From contig DORI01000269.1 in assembly GCA_003512365.1 (NCBI GenBank), positions 1 through 5,704 of the forward strand: a stretch of 5,704 bases of DNA, read 5' to 3'. The position numbers and the translations under genes were made by a program. The DNA is from Crocinitomicaceae bacterium (GTDB lineage: Bacteria; Bacteroidota; Bacteroidia; Flavobacteriales_D; Crocinitomicaceae). Position 1 is the stretch's first letter. Every line of letters begins with the position of its first letter. Below, one piece after another: positions 1 to 5,704 of this stretch. The notes beneath the pieces were generated by a model. It saw nothing but the letters and a program-made list of their open reading frames with translations, was not told where the DNA came from and did not search any database.

Positions 1-481
1 TCGAATCCGACAATATCCAATAATTCGCAACTTTTAAATCAAAAATTTTACCCTTATATTGAACAAAAGATGTGTTTTCATTAGAAAAAGAAAGAAATGA
101 ACTTGGTTTACCGTTTAAATGCTCAATAAATCGATGACTCTCAGAAATTGACGGTAGTAGATTTTTTTTATTTTTATGGAGTACTAAAGCTGCGTGGAAA
201 TTAACGTAAATATCTGTTTTTTCATTTAAAGTTATAACTTGATAAAGAGGCTTATGCTGCAATGACAATGACTCCCATTCTGAAGGGGTATGAACTCTTC
301 TTAATCCCAAAGAATTTAATTCATTTACTGTTAATTCAGGCACCACAATTTCAGTATTCCCGGTTTTTATTCTCTCATTTTTATTTAAGCCCTTTGTATC
401 CGTATTATTTAACTGTTGCTGGTTACAGGAAAAAATTAGTGCGATTAAAGAATAAAAAATAACGCGCTGATTTAAAGTCAT
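1..481 (-). CDS. Partial lipoprotein of unknown function, cut by the left edge
   Basis: Reading leftward from an ATG at 481-479, the frame stays open for 160 codons to the window edge, so the C-terminus is missing. The N-terminus is a lipoprotein signal: polar residues with Arg6, a hydrophobic stretch (residues 7-17), then Ile-Phe-Ser-Cys with the lipidated Cys at residue 19. A Gln/Asn-rich linker follows (NQQQLNN). The protein is therefore expected to be membrane-anchored on the periplasmic or outer side. The remainder is a mixed-composition domain with no motif I recognise. The start is 4 nt after the stop of the PH-domain gene, which implies co-transcription and perhaps translational coupling. 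The coding call rests on the long open frame, the lipobox and the tight spacing. The function is unknown. Confidence 0.82.
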   Translation of the reverse strand, partial: MTLNQRVIFYSLIALIFSCNQQQLNNTDTKGLNKNERIKTGNTEIVVPELTVNELNSLGLRRVHTPSEWESLSLQHKPLYQVITLNEKTDIYVNFHAALVLHKNKKNLLPSISESHRFIEHLNGKPSSFLSFSNENTSFVQYKGKIFDLKVANYWILSDS

Positions 482-485
482 CTTA

Positions 486-1004
486 TCAATGATCGGTAAC
501 AAAATGATCATTTTGGTCAACCTCACGCACACCTCTAGCAATGCGATTTGTTTCAACTTGATGACGAATAGTTGTAAATACCTTCTCGTAATTTTGGATT
601 CCATTTAAATGAAATTGATGATCCGACTGGTCACTTGTAGTAAGTTGAACTGAACCAATACCCACAATTCTCTCAATTAAACTACGTTTCATCTGCAAGT
701 CTTTCACGCGATACAGTTCTAAATTAGTTGTTTTTCTAGAAAAAATACCTTCAGTTTTTTCAATTCTCTGGCTTGTTATTTTAAATTTCGTAGTTTTTAA
801 AAGTATGTAATGGAACAATGTAAAACCGATGCAAAAAATTAATGCCAACATCGACAAATAAAATAGAAAATTCCACTCATTGGCATAACATTTTATCGCA
901 GCGTAACTGAATAAAATAATACCACTTCCACCTAGTGAGTACCAACCCGACTTCACCCAGTTGGACATCGTTATTTCAAATATTTTCTTTTCTTCCTCTA
1001 GCAT
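486..1004 (-). CDS. Membrane protein with bacterial PH domain (DUF304/YdbS-like)
   Basis: A 172-residue protein with two membrane segments (about residues 23-42 and 46-68), followed by a cytoplasmic-type domain at about 71-152. That domain has the pattern of the bacterial PH domain family bPH_2 (DUF304): T-x-x-R-I/V-x-x-x-x-G-I-F near 77-88, then L-x-x-x-V-x-D-L near 96-103, a basic stretch with an Arg-hydrophobic-hydrophobic-Gly turn near 107-117, and G-x-V-x-L near 117-121. Members of this family are small membrane proteins with a PH-like fold. Their biochemical role is mostly unknown, and I infer no specific one here. The tail (153-172) is charged and ends HFVTDH. The ATG at 1004 has no Shine-Dalgarno sequence, as is usual in Bacteroidota. 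The gene is the first of a leftward pair with the lipoprotein at 1-481. Confidence 0.85.
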   Translation of the reverse strand: MLEEEKKIFEITMSNWVKSGWYSLGGSGIILFSYAAIKCYANEWNFLFYLSMLALIFCIGFTLFHYILLKTTKFKITSQRIEKTEGIFSRKTTNLELYRVKDLQMKRSLIERIVGIGSVQLTTSDQSDHQFHLNGIQNYEKVFTTIRHQVETNRIARGVREVDQNDHFVTDH

Positions 1005-1015
1005 GAATTTTATTT

Positions 1016-1023
1016 CAAATGTA
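1016..1023 (-). promoter_or_regulatory. Possible Bacteroidota -7 box for the PH-domain gene
   Basis: On the minus strand this reads TACATTTG, a full match to the Bacteroidota -7 consensus TAnnTTTG. It sits 11 nt before the ATG at 1004, which would give a very short leader. The only upstream TTTTG is about 29 nt away, too far for a standard -33 element. The match is to a short AT-rich motif in AT-rich DNA, so chance is a real alternative. Confidence 0.3.
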
Positions 1024-1089
1024 TAAAAAGAATATGAGTAAATTTAAGATGTCAAAAACTTTTCATTACTTAGCTAACTATAAGTTTAC

Positions 1090-1821
1090 ATGCTCCGTTT
1101 TTTGCTCAATTGTTGTCTTTTGTTCCTAATTTTTGCCTGTGGCAACAATGAAGATACTTTTGTGTCGAAAGTTAATGATACTGATAAAAAAGTGCAAATC
1201 AGCCCTTCAAAAGTTGATTCCGCAGCATTAACAGAAGCTCTACCTGCAGTATCGGTAAAAGGTAAAAAAGGAAAGTTGTTAATGTCTTGTATTGGCAACT
1301 ACCAACTCACTGCGATTGAAGCAAGTGTTGGGGCCAACGGAATGTTTGATTATATAAAAGAGGACGGGGATTGGAGCGCGACTGGTTCAGCCATATCAGA
1401 TGGAATGCGCGAATCCTACACGATCAATCTTGATAAAAAATCAATTGCAGAATTAAACGGCTTAACTATTGAAATTGATAATAATTTGAATGTTCGTGTG
1501 TTCCTAAATGAAGAATCTTTAATCGAAATTCCTTACGACGAATTTCAACTAAAGTTTGAATTAAAAAATAATGGGAAAGACTACATTCCTTTACCTGAAA
1601 AACTAGAAAAATCTACAACTTTTTCTGGTTTTTACCTTTACCTAATGGCTTCAGATAGAATTACCAATCGTTACATGAAGAAATTAGACTTATTAGATTT
1701 AAACGCCGATGTTGCCCTTTTGCGTTACAATCAAAAAGAAGTACAATTTGAACTAAATTTATTCCAAGGTGAGTGCTGTGACAATTCGCTGTATATTTTT
1801 AAAAATAAGATTATTCAATAA
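1090..1821 (+). CDS. Lipoprotein of unknown function
   Basis: A 243-residue protein with a lipoprotein signal: Met-Leu-Arg, a hydrophobic stretch (residues 4-15), and Ile-Phe-Ala-Cys with the lipidated Cys at 17. GNNED follows directly, an acidic stretch of the kind found just after the Cys in some Bacteroidota surface lipoproteins. Residues 20-62 are a Lys/Ser/Asp-rich, low-complexity linker. The folded part appears to start near Cys67 and looks beta-rich, with many alternating hydrophobic strands. It ends with a Cys229-Cys230 pair; one of these might bond to Cys67, but that is inference. I recognise no family. The first ATG is the correct start because it alone gives the complete lipobox. 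The gene converges with the OmpA gene and overlaps it by 11 nt at the 3' end. No promoter is clear upstream. Confidence 0.85.
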   Translation: MLRFLLNCCLLFLIFACGNNEDTFVSKVNDTDKKVQISPSKVDSAALTEALPAVSVKGKKGKLLMSCIGNYQLTAIEASVGANGMFDYIKEDGDWSATGSAISDGMRESYTINLDKKSIAELNGLTIEIDNNLNVRVFLNEESLIEIPYDEFQLKFELKNNGKDYIPLPEKLEKSTTFSGFYLYLMASDRITNRYMKKLDLLDLNADVALLRYNQKEVQFELNLFQGECCDNSLYIFKNKIIQ

Positions 1822-3118
1822 TTATTTCTACTCGACGATTTTTTGCTTTGTTTAACTCGTTAGTATTTAAAGCTAGAGGCTTGTACTCTCCTTTACCGGA
1901 AGTTTCGATGTAGTCAAATCCTTTGTTCTTCAACCAATTTTCAACTGTGGAAACACGCTGTATTGATAAGTTTTGATTGTATGAATCAGCACCAACATTA
2001 TCAGTATGTCCTATCAATGTAATTTTCTGACCATGTTGATGGTCTCGAATGATTTGATTCAAGATTGTTTCTGCCTCTTGGTTTAGACTAGACTTATCAA
2101 AATCAAAATTTACAACATAGCTAGCTTTTTTCATTTCAATAAGTTCTATTTTTCCAGGATGCTCTATAATTTCTTCAACAATTGGTTTGGGCTCTTCTGT
2201 TATCGCTGTTCTTGGTTTCATTTCTGAGGAAAGTTCACTAAGGTCTGCACAATAAATATCTAAATCTCTTATCAAAAAAGCAGCATTCCCATTTTTGGTA
2301 ATTACAAATCCTTGATCGTCAGCATCCGTATTAAATGGTTCACCCAGGTTTAAAATTTCACCTAATTTACCATCGACGATTGTTGTTTTAAAAATATCTA
2401 AACCTCCAAATCCACCATGTCCATCAGAGGAAAAATATATTGTACTGTTATCTGCTGCAATAAAAACTGCTCTCTCATCACCTGAGGTCGATACCCCCAT
2501 TATTTTAGGATAAGACCAAACACCCTCTTTCTTTATGGAATAATATAAATCCATTTGTCCGTAATAATCTGGACCACAAGCTACGATAAATAAATTACCA
2601 TCAGCTGAAATTGCCATTCCATCTGTACCAAAACCTGAATACAATTGATACATATCTCTAAAAAATTGGGCTATTCCACCACCCAAACCTACAGGATCCT
2701 TATATGACCCTTTGTCAATTTTAGCTTGAAAATAAGGCCCATTCATATTAATCCATGTATTATTCCAACTCTGAAAATAAATTGTGTTTCCGTCCGCTGA
2801 AAGCGAGGGTTCATCCTCTCCACTTGTGGTATTGAGTTCACGCATGAATGTCGGCGAATTCCATTTATTCTGTGAATTTAAAGAACTCATATATAAATCG
2901 CCATCACCACCGATTTTATTAATTCTTGATGGACGTGTGCTCATAAAATAAAGCGAATTTCCATCTGGAGAAACACTTAAATTACATTCTCTGTACGGAG
3001 AATTCAAAACGTTTACGGGCTCTATATTTACGGATTGACGATGCGTCAAAATTTTCGCTACTTGGCCAAAAATTGGAAACTGCAAAAAAATAAGTGCGAT
3101 AAAAGGAAAGTTCCTCAT
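1811..3118 (-). CDS. OmpA family protein with PD40 beta-propeller repeats
   Basis: A 435-residue exported envelope protein. Residues 1-19 are a signal peptide ending IFGQ. Residues about 44-290 hold PD40 (WD40-like) repeats with the SPDGN/SADGN-x-x-Y/F pattern, near 50-58, 107-115, 171-177, 221-229 (AADNSTIYF) and 270-281. An FGGLDIF motif lies at 237-243. A Glu/Pro-rich linker (about 300-325) leads to an OmpA C-terminal domain (about 334-435), which includes FDFDKSSLN, GHTDNVG at 370-376, NLSIQR at 383-388 and NRRVEI at 427-432. Asp373 and Arg388 correspond in spacing to the pair that binds the diaminopimelate of peptidoglycan in other OmpA domains. The protein is likely periplasmic or outer-membrane associated and tethered to the wall. 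Many Bacteroidota relatives also carry N-terminal TPR repeats and a carboxypeptidase-regulatory-like domain; neither is visible here. The specific role is unknown. Confidence 0.93.
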   Translation of the reverse strand: MRNFPFIALIFLQFPIFGQVAKILTHRQSVNIEPVNVLNSPYRECNLSVSPDGNSLYFMSTRPSRINKIGGDGDLYMSSLNSQNKWNSPTFMRELNTTSGEDEPSLSADGNTIYFQSWNNTWINMNGPYFQAKIDKGSYKDPVGLGGGIAQFFRDMYQLYSGFGTDGMAISADGNLFIVACGPDYYGQMDLYYSIKKEGVWSYPKIMGVSTSGDERAVFIAADNSTIYFSSDGHGGFGGLDIFKTTIVDGKLGEILNLGEPFNTDADDQGFVITKNGNAAFLIRDLDIYCADLSELSSEMKPRTAITEEPKPIVEEIIEHPGKIELIEMKKASYVVNFDFDKSSLNQEAETILNQIIRDHQHGQKITLIGHTDNVGADSYNQNLSIQRVSTVENWLKNKGFDYIETSGKGEYKPLALNTNELNKAKNRRVEIIIE

Positions 3119-3274
3119 AAGGTTAGTTTTTTCTGTCCATACATAATTTATGCCTAATGTTTCGTTACATAAAAAATGTATTCACGTTTTGTTAAATAAG
3201 TGTTAATGCCTTAAAATCTTCAGTCGATGGCATAGCATTTGAAAAAACACCTGTATAATTTAAAATTAAAGGTC
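3119..3274. other. Divergent intergenic region between the OmpA gene and the 135-aa gene
   Basis: This 156-bp AT-rich gap must hold the start signals for both flanking genes. For the leftward OmpA gene, the minus strand has TACATTTT at 3180-3173, one mismatch from the -7 consensus TAnnTTTG, with no good -33 element. For the rightward gene, TAGCATTTG at 3233-3241 resembles the same box but has one extra spacer base. Neither is strong enough to call as a promoter. I see no operator-like palindrome or riboswitch-like structure. Confidence 0.5.
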
Positions 3275-3682
3275 ATGAAACTATTAACCAACGATCAAAA
3301 CTTCAAAAGTTTCCTAAGAAAACAGGATATGTGGAAAGTAATTGGAATTGGTAGTCAATGGGTGTCAATTGAACAAATGCGAAATACAATTTCCAACACT
3401 AATTACATCTGTGAATTCATTATCGCAAACTGTGATTTAAAAGGTCATAGAATTCAACCAGATGCACAACCTTCCATTTTAAAATATCAGTTATCAAATT
3501 ACCTTAAGGACCTAGATGGTTTGCAATTATTCTATTTGTATGAAGCATTAATGGACATTGATGCTGTTATTAATGACTTGTTGAATTTAAACGTGGTAGA
3601 TCGTTTAGAGTTTTTAGCAAACGTTACGGGAAAAGGACAATGGTACCTCCAAGTGTTAGATGAAGAAATTTGCGGAAATTAA
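3275..3682 (+). CDS. Small soluble protein of unknown function (135 aa)
   Basis: A 135-residue protein with no signal peptide and no membrane segment, so probably cytoplasmic. Much of it looks alpha-helical: a run of hydrophobic and acidic residues at about 67-116 resembles two or three amphipathic helices. The N-terminal part contains WKVIGIGSQWVS (20-31), and the C-terminus ends in a Gly/Trp segment (GKGQWYLQVL, 119-128). Cysteines at 46, 53 and 133 form no recognisable metal site. I do not recognise a family. I chose the ATG at 3275, which has AAAGG just upstream. The frame extends to a TTG at 3239, but that would add 12 basic residues and rely on a rarer start codon. The gene is followed by an 81-nt gap with its own promoter-like motif, so it is probably not in the same unit as lemA. 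Confidence 0.75.
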   Translation: MKLLTNDQNFKSFLRKQDMWKVIGIGSQWVSIEQMRNTISNTNYICEFIIANCDLKGHRIQPDAQPSILKYQLSNYLKDLDGLQLFYLYEALMDIDAVINDLLNLNVVDRLEFLANVTGKGQWYLQVLDEEICGN

Positions 3683-3721
3683 ATTCTATGTTATTATTTC
3701 ATAAAATTTATTCATTAGGAA

Positions 3722-3749
3722 TTTTGCACGTGTACAAATGCTATATTTG
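3722..3749 (+). promoter_or_regulatory. Likely Bacteroidota promoter for lemA
   Basis: TTTTG at 3722-3726 and TATATTTG at 3742-3749 match the Bacteroidota -33 (TTTG) and -7 (TAnnTTTG) elements. The -7 match is complete. The 15-nt spacer is slightly shorter than typical. Transcription would begin near 3753-3757, leaving a leader of about 10 nt before the lemA ATG at 3764. A CACGTG palindrome (3727-3732) lies inside the spacer. Confidence 0.55.
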
Positions 3750-3763
3750 TTAAAATTAATATT

Positions 3764-4327
3764 ATGAGTACTACTTGGATTATTGTTATTGTTGTTGCCG
3801 TTATTGTGATATGGGTTGTCGTTATTTACAACGGATTGGTTAGATTAAGACAAAATCGTGAAAATGCATTTGCGGATATTGACGTCCAATTAAAACAACG
3901 ACACGATCTAGTTCCTCAACTAATAGGTGCTGTGAAAGGATATATGGAGCATGAAAGAGGTACTTTAGAGGCTGTAACCAATGCTAGACAACGTGCCATG
4001 GGAGCATCAAGTATCAACGATAAAATTTCTGCTGAAAAGGAATTGTCGCATGCGTTGTCAGGATTAAGTATTCAAGTTGAGGCATATCCAGATTTAAAAG
4101 CAAATGCTAACTTCATGAATCTTCAAACCGAATTGGCCGACATAGAAAACAAATTAGCTGCTGTTAGAAGATTCTTTAATTCAGCGACGAAAGAACTTAA
4201 TATTGCTGTTCAAAAGTTTCCAAATGTGATTTTTGCAGGAATGTTCGGTTTTAAATCTGAAGCAATGTTTGACCTAGGCGAAACAAATCGTCAAACAATG
4301 GATAAAGCTCCTGAGGTTAAATTCTAG
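3764..4327 (+). CDS. lemA: LemA family protein
   Basis: A 187-residue protein with one N-terminal membrane segment (about residues 4-22) and a short periplasmic or cytoplasmic helical domain. Family features are clear: YNGLVRLRQ at 22-30, then a helix with N31, F36 and D40, the hallmark RHDLVPQL at 46-53, and YMEHE at 60-64. The second half has YPDLKAN (108-114), a helix with I127, R135, R136 and F138-N139, and a terminal FP-x-x-x-x-A-x-x-F-G-F pattern at 152-163. It ends APEVKF, a tail common in this family. The length matches typical LemA proteins. The family takes its name from a Listeria antigen; its biochemical role is not established. The gene lies 8 nt before an HtpX-like protease gene, a pairing seen in other bacteria. 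The two products may act together at the membrane, but that is inference. Confidence 0.95.
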   Translation: MSTTWIIVIVVAVIVIWVVVIYNGLVRLRQNRENAFADIDVQLKQRHDLVPQLIGAVKGYMEHERGTLEAVTNARQRAMGASSINDKISAEKELSHALSGLSIQVEAYPDLKANANFMNLQTELADIENKLAAVRRFFNSATKELNIAVQKFPNVIFAGMFGFKSEAMFDLGETNRQTMDKAPEVKF

Positions 4328-4335
4328 TATATCAT

Positions 4336-5298
4336 ATGTCTGAATATGTTGGTCTGCAAGAGCAGATAAATCGAAACAATACACGTTCAATACTGCTTTT
4401 ATTAGCTTTTCCAGCATTGGTATTAGGTGCGTTTTATGCCGTAGTTGCTTTTGGGTCACGAAATGTTAATGGAGGATTCGATTCACATCTAGCTAGTGAG
4501 TCATTTATTTCAGGTCTACCTATGGTAATCATAGCCGTTGGTATTTGGTTTCTGATTGCGTATTTATCCCATAGCGCTATGATAAACCTTTCAACAGGTG
4601 CTCATACCCTGGATAGAAAAGACCACATGCGTGTATACAACCTTACGGAGAACTTATGCATGAGCGTTGGTATGAAAATGCCTAAGCTTCAAATAATAGA
4701 ATCCGATGCCTTAAATGCTTTTGCGAGTGGAATAACTGAAAAAACCTACACTGTAACGCTGACTAGAGGGATTATCAATACGTTAAATGACCAAGAATTA
4801 GAAGGTGTAATTGCTCACGAACTAATGCATATTAGAAATAGAGATGTACGATTACTTATAATAAGTATCATATTCGTAGGAATATTCTCATTTCTAATTC
4901 AAATAGCGTTCAGAAGTTTGTTATACGGAGCAATGTCTGGTGGGAATCGTCGTAAAGATGGAAAGGATAGTGGAGCAGGTCTAATGTTAGTTATTTTGGT
5001 TGTATCTATCGTGGCTTACATCCTCAGTTTATTGTTCAAATTTGCGTTAAGTAGGAAACGAGAATATATGGCAGATGCAGGAGCTGCTCAAATGACAAGG
5101 AATCCTCTGGCGCTTGCCTCTGCACTTCGAAAAATATCTGGTAATGCAGAAGTTGAAGCGGTAAAAAGTGAAGATATTCAAGAAATGTTCATTGAAAATC
5201 CACCGGGAAGTTCCGCAGGATTTATTGGGTCTATGGGAGCATTATTTTCGACGCATCCTCCTATCGAAAATAGAATTAAAGTATTGGAGCAATTTTAA
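4336..5298 (+). CDS. M48 family zinc metalloprotease, HtpX-like, membrane-bound
   Basis: A 320-residue integral membrane protease. The catalytic HELMH motif is at 161-165, with zinc ligands His161 and His165 and catalytic Glu162. The third ligand is Glu243 in SRKREYMAD (239-247). Other HtpX-type marks are NAFASG (127-132), the THPP motif (306-309) and NRIKVLEQF at the C-terminus. Four membrane segments are visible, at about 19-40, 61-80, 171-193 and 214-237; the last two lie between the HExxH helix and the third ligand, as in HtpX. Known HtpX proteases cut misfolded or damaged inner-membrane proteins, with the active site in the cytoplasm. At 320 residues it is slightly longer than E. coli HtpX. 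All key residues are present, so it should be active. Only 8 nt separate it from lemA, so the two are very likely co-transcribed. Confidence 0.95.
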   Translation: MSEYVGLQEQINRNNTRSILLLLAFPALVLGAFYAVVAFGSRNVNGGFDSHLASESFISGLPMVIIAVGIWFLIAYLSHSAMINLSTGAHTLDRKDHMRVYNLTENLCMSVGMKMPKLQIIESDALNAFASGITEKTYTVTLTRGIINTLNDQELEGVIAHELMHIRNRDVRLLIISIIFVGIFSFLIQIAFRSLLYGAMSGGNRRKDGKDSGAGLMLVILVVSIVAYILSLLFKFALSRKREYMADAGAAQMTRNPLALASALRKISGNAEVEAVKSEDIQEMFIENPPGSSAGFIGSMGALFSTHPPIENRIKVLEQF

Positions 5299-5335
5299 TT
5301 TTTTTAGCTGTTATCTAACTATTTATTCCACTAAA

Positions 5336-5704
5336 ATGAAACAGTCATTTCTTTTTATAATTTGCGTGATTATTAAATCAACAACGTTCGGACAAAAAAC
5401 AGAAAAAATTGCCTTTTATAATGTTGAGAATTATTTTGATACCATAGATGGCCCAAACGATGACGCAGAATTTCTTCCTACCGCTGCTTCCAATTGGAAC
5501 ACCTCTAAATACAAAGAAAAAATCAATCATATCCAACAGGTAATCCGTGATTTAAATTACCCAATAGCAGTTGGTATGTGTGAGATAGAGAACAAACAGG
5601 TATTAGAGGATTTAACAAAAAACAAAAAATTCAAACGGTATAAAATTTCACATTACGATAGTGAGGATCCAAGAGGCATTGACGTTGGTTTGCTTTATAA
5701 TAGT
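5336..5704 (+). CDS. Secreted endonuclease/exonuclease/phosphatase family protein, partial
   Basis: The first 123 codons are present and the right edge cuts the rest. Residues 1-20 form a signal peptide ending TTFGQ, so the product is exported. The mature part opens with the family pattern: FYNVENYFDT at 27-36, in which Asn29 is a likely metal-site residue; DDAEFLP at 42-48; a Trp54-Asn55 and Lys-rich stretch; GMCEIEN at 80-86, in which Glu83 is the expected metal-binding Glu; and DSEDPRGIDVGLLY at 108-121. This order is typical of the Bacteroidota branch of the Mg-dependent endonuclease/exonuclease/phosphatase superfamily, whose members hydrolyse phosphodiester or phosphomonoester bonds in nucleic acids or other phosphate-bearing substrates. 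The actual substrate cannot be read from this part. The gap after the protease gene is 37 nt with no obvious promoter or hairpin terminator, so read-through from lemA is possible. Confidence 0.92.
   Translation, partial: MKQSFLFIICVIIKSTTFGQKTEKIAFYNVENYFDTIDGPNDDAEFLPTAASNWNTSKYKEKINHIQQVIRDLNYPIAVGMCEIENKQVLEDLTKNKKFKRYKISHYDSEDPRGIDVGLLYNS

Noticed and set aside
262..462. 66-residue open frame on the + strand
   Set aside because: It is antisense to the partial lipoprotein gene on the minus strand, which has a lipobox and operon spacing. The + strand product has no supporting feature.
1081..1088. TAAGTTTA just before the lipoprotein ATG, considered as a -7 box
   Set aside because: It has one mismatch to TAnnTTTG and ends 1 nt before the start codon, so transcription would begin inside the gene.
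1086..1298. 70-residue open frame on the - strand
   Set aside because: It lies entirely over the 5' part of the lipoprotein gene at 1090-1821, whose signal peptide is clear. It has no recognisable motif.
1794..1807. Perfect 14-nt palindrome TATTTTTAAAAATA near the convergent stops, considered as a bidirectional terminator
   Set aside because: It is pure A/T with no loop and lies inside the lipoprotein coding sequence. Such palindromes occur by chance in AT-rich DNA and would form a weak hairpin.
4274..4459. 61-residue open frame on the - strand
   Set aside because: It is antisense to the end of lemA and the start of the M48 protease gene, both of which are solid family matches.
5299..5335. 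T-rich stretch after the protease gene, considered as an intrinsic terminator
   Set aside because: There is a run of seven T but no stem preceding it.

Overview
This window looks like chromosomal DNA from a member of the Bacteroidota, probably a flavobacterium-type lineage. The DNA is clearly AT-rich. Start codons mostly lack a Shine-Dalgarno sequence. Two upstream regions carry the Bacteroidota -7 promoter motif TAnnTTTG. The protein content also fits: an OmpA protein with PD40 beta-propeller repeats, two lipoproteins, secreted proteins whose signal peptides end in FGQ, and a secreted endonuclease/exonuclease/phosphatase protein of a type common in this phylum. I saw no mobile element, tRNA, rRNA or CRISPR array.

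Left part (1-1089): two genes point left. A membrane protein with a bacterial PH domain (486-1004) is followed 4 nt later by a lipoprotein gene (1-481) that runs off the left edge. A short divergent gap (1005-1089) separates them from the next gene.

Middle (1090-3274): an unrecognised lipoprotein (1090-1821, +) converges on an OmpA/PD40 envelope protein (1811-3118, -), and the two coding regions overlap by 11 nt at their 3' ends. A 156-bp divergent gap follows.

Right part (3275-5704): three complete genes and one partial gene all point right. They are an unrecognised 135-aa soluble protein, a LemA family membrane protein, an HtpX-like M48 zinc metalloprotease 8 nt after lemA, and the start of a secreted endonuclease/exonuclease/phosphatase protein cut by the right edge. 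A plausible Bacteroidota promoter lies directly before lemA, so lemA and the protease probably form one transcription unit, possibly including the nuclease gene.

Most of the content concerns the cell envelope: membrane, lipoprotein, peptidoglycan-binding and secreted proteins. Three products (1-481, 1090-1821, 3275-3682) match no family I recognise. I found no convincing evidence of a new multi-gene system. The best candidates for a second look are the unrecognised genes and the LemA-M48 pair.
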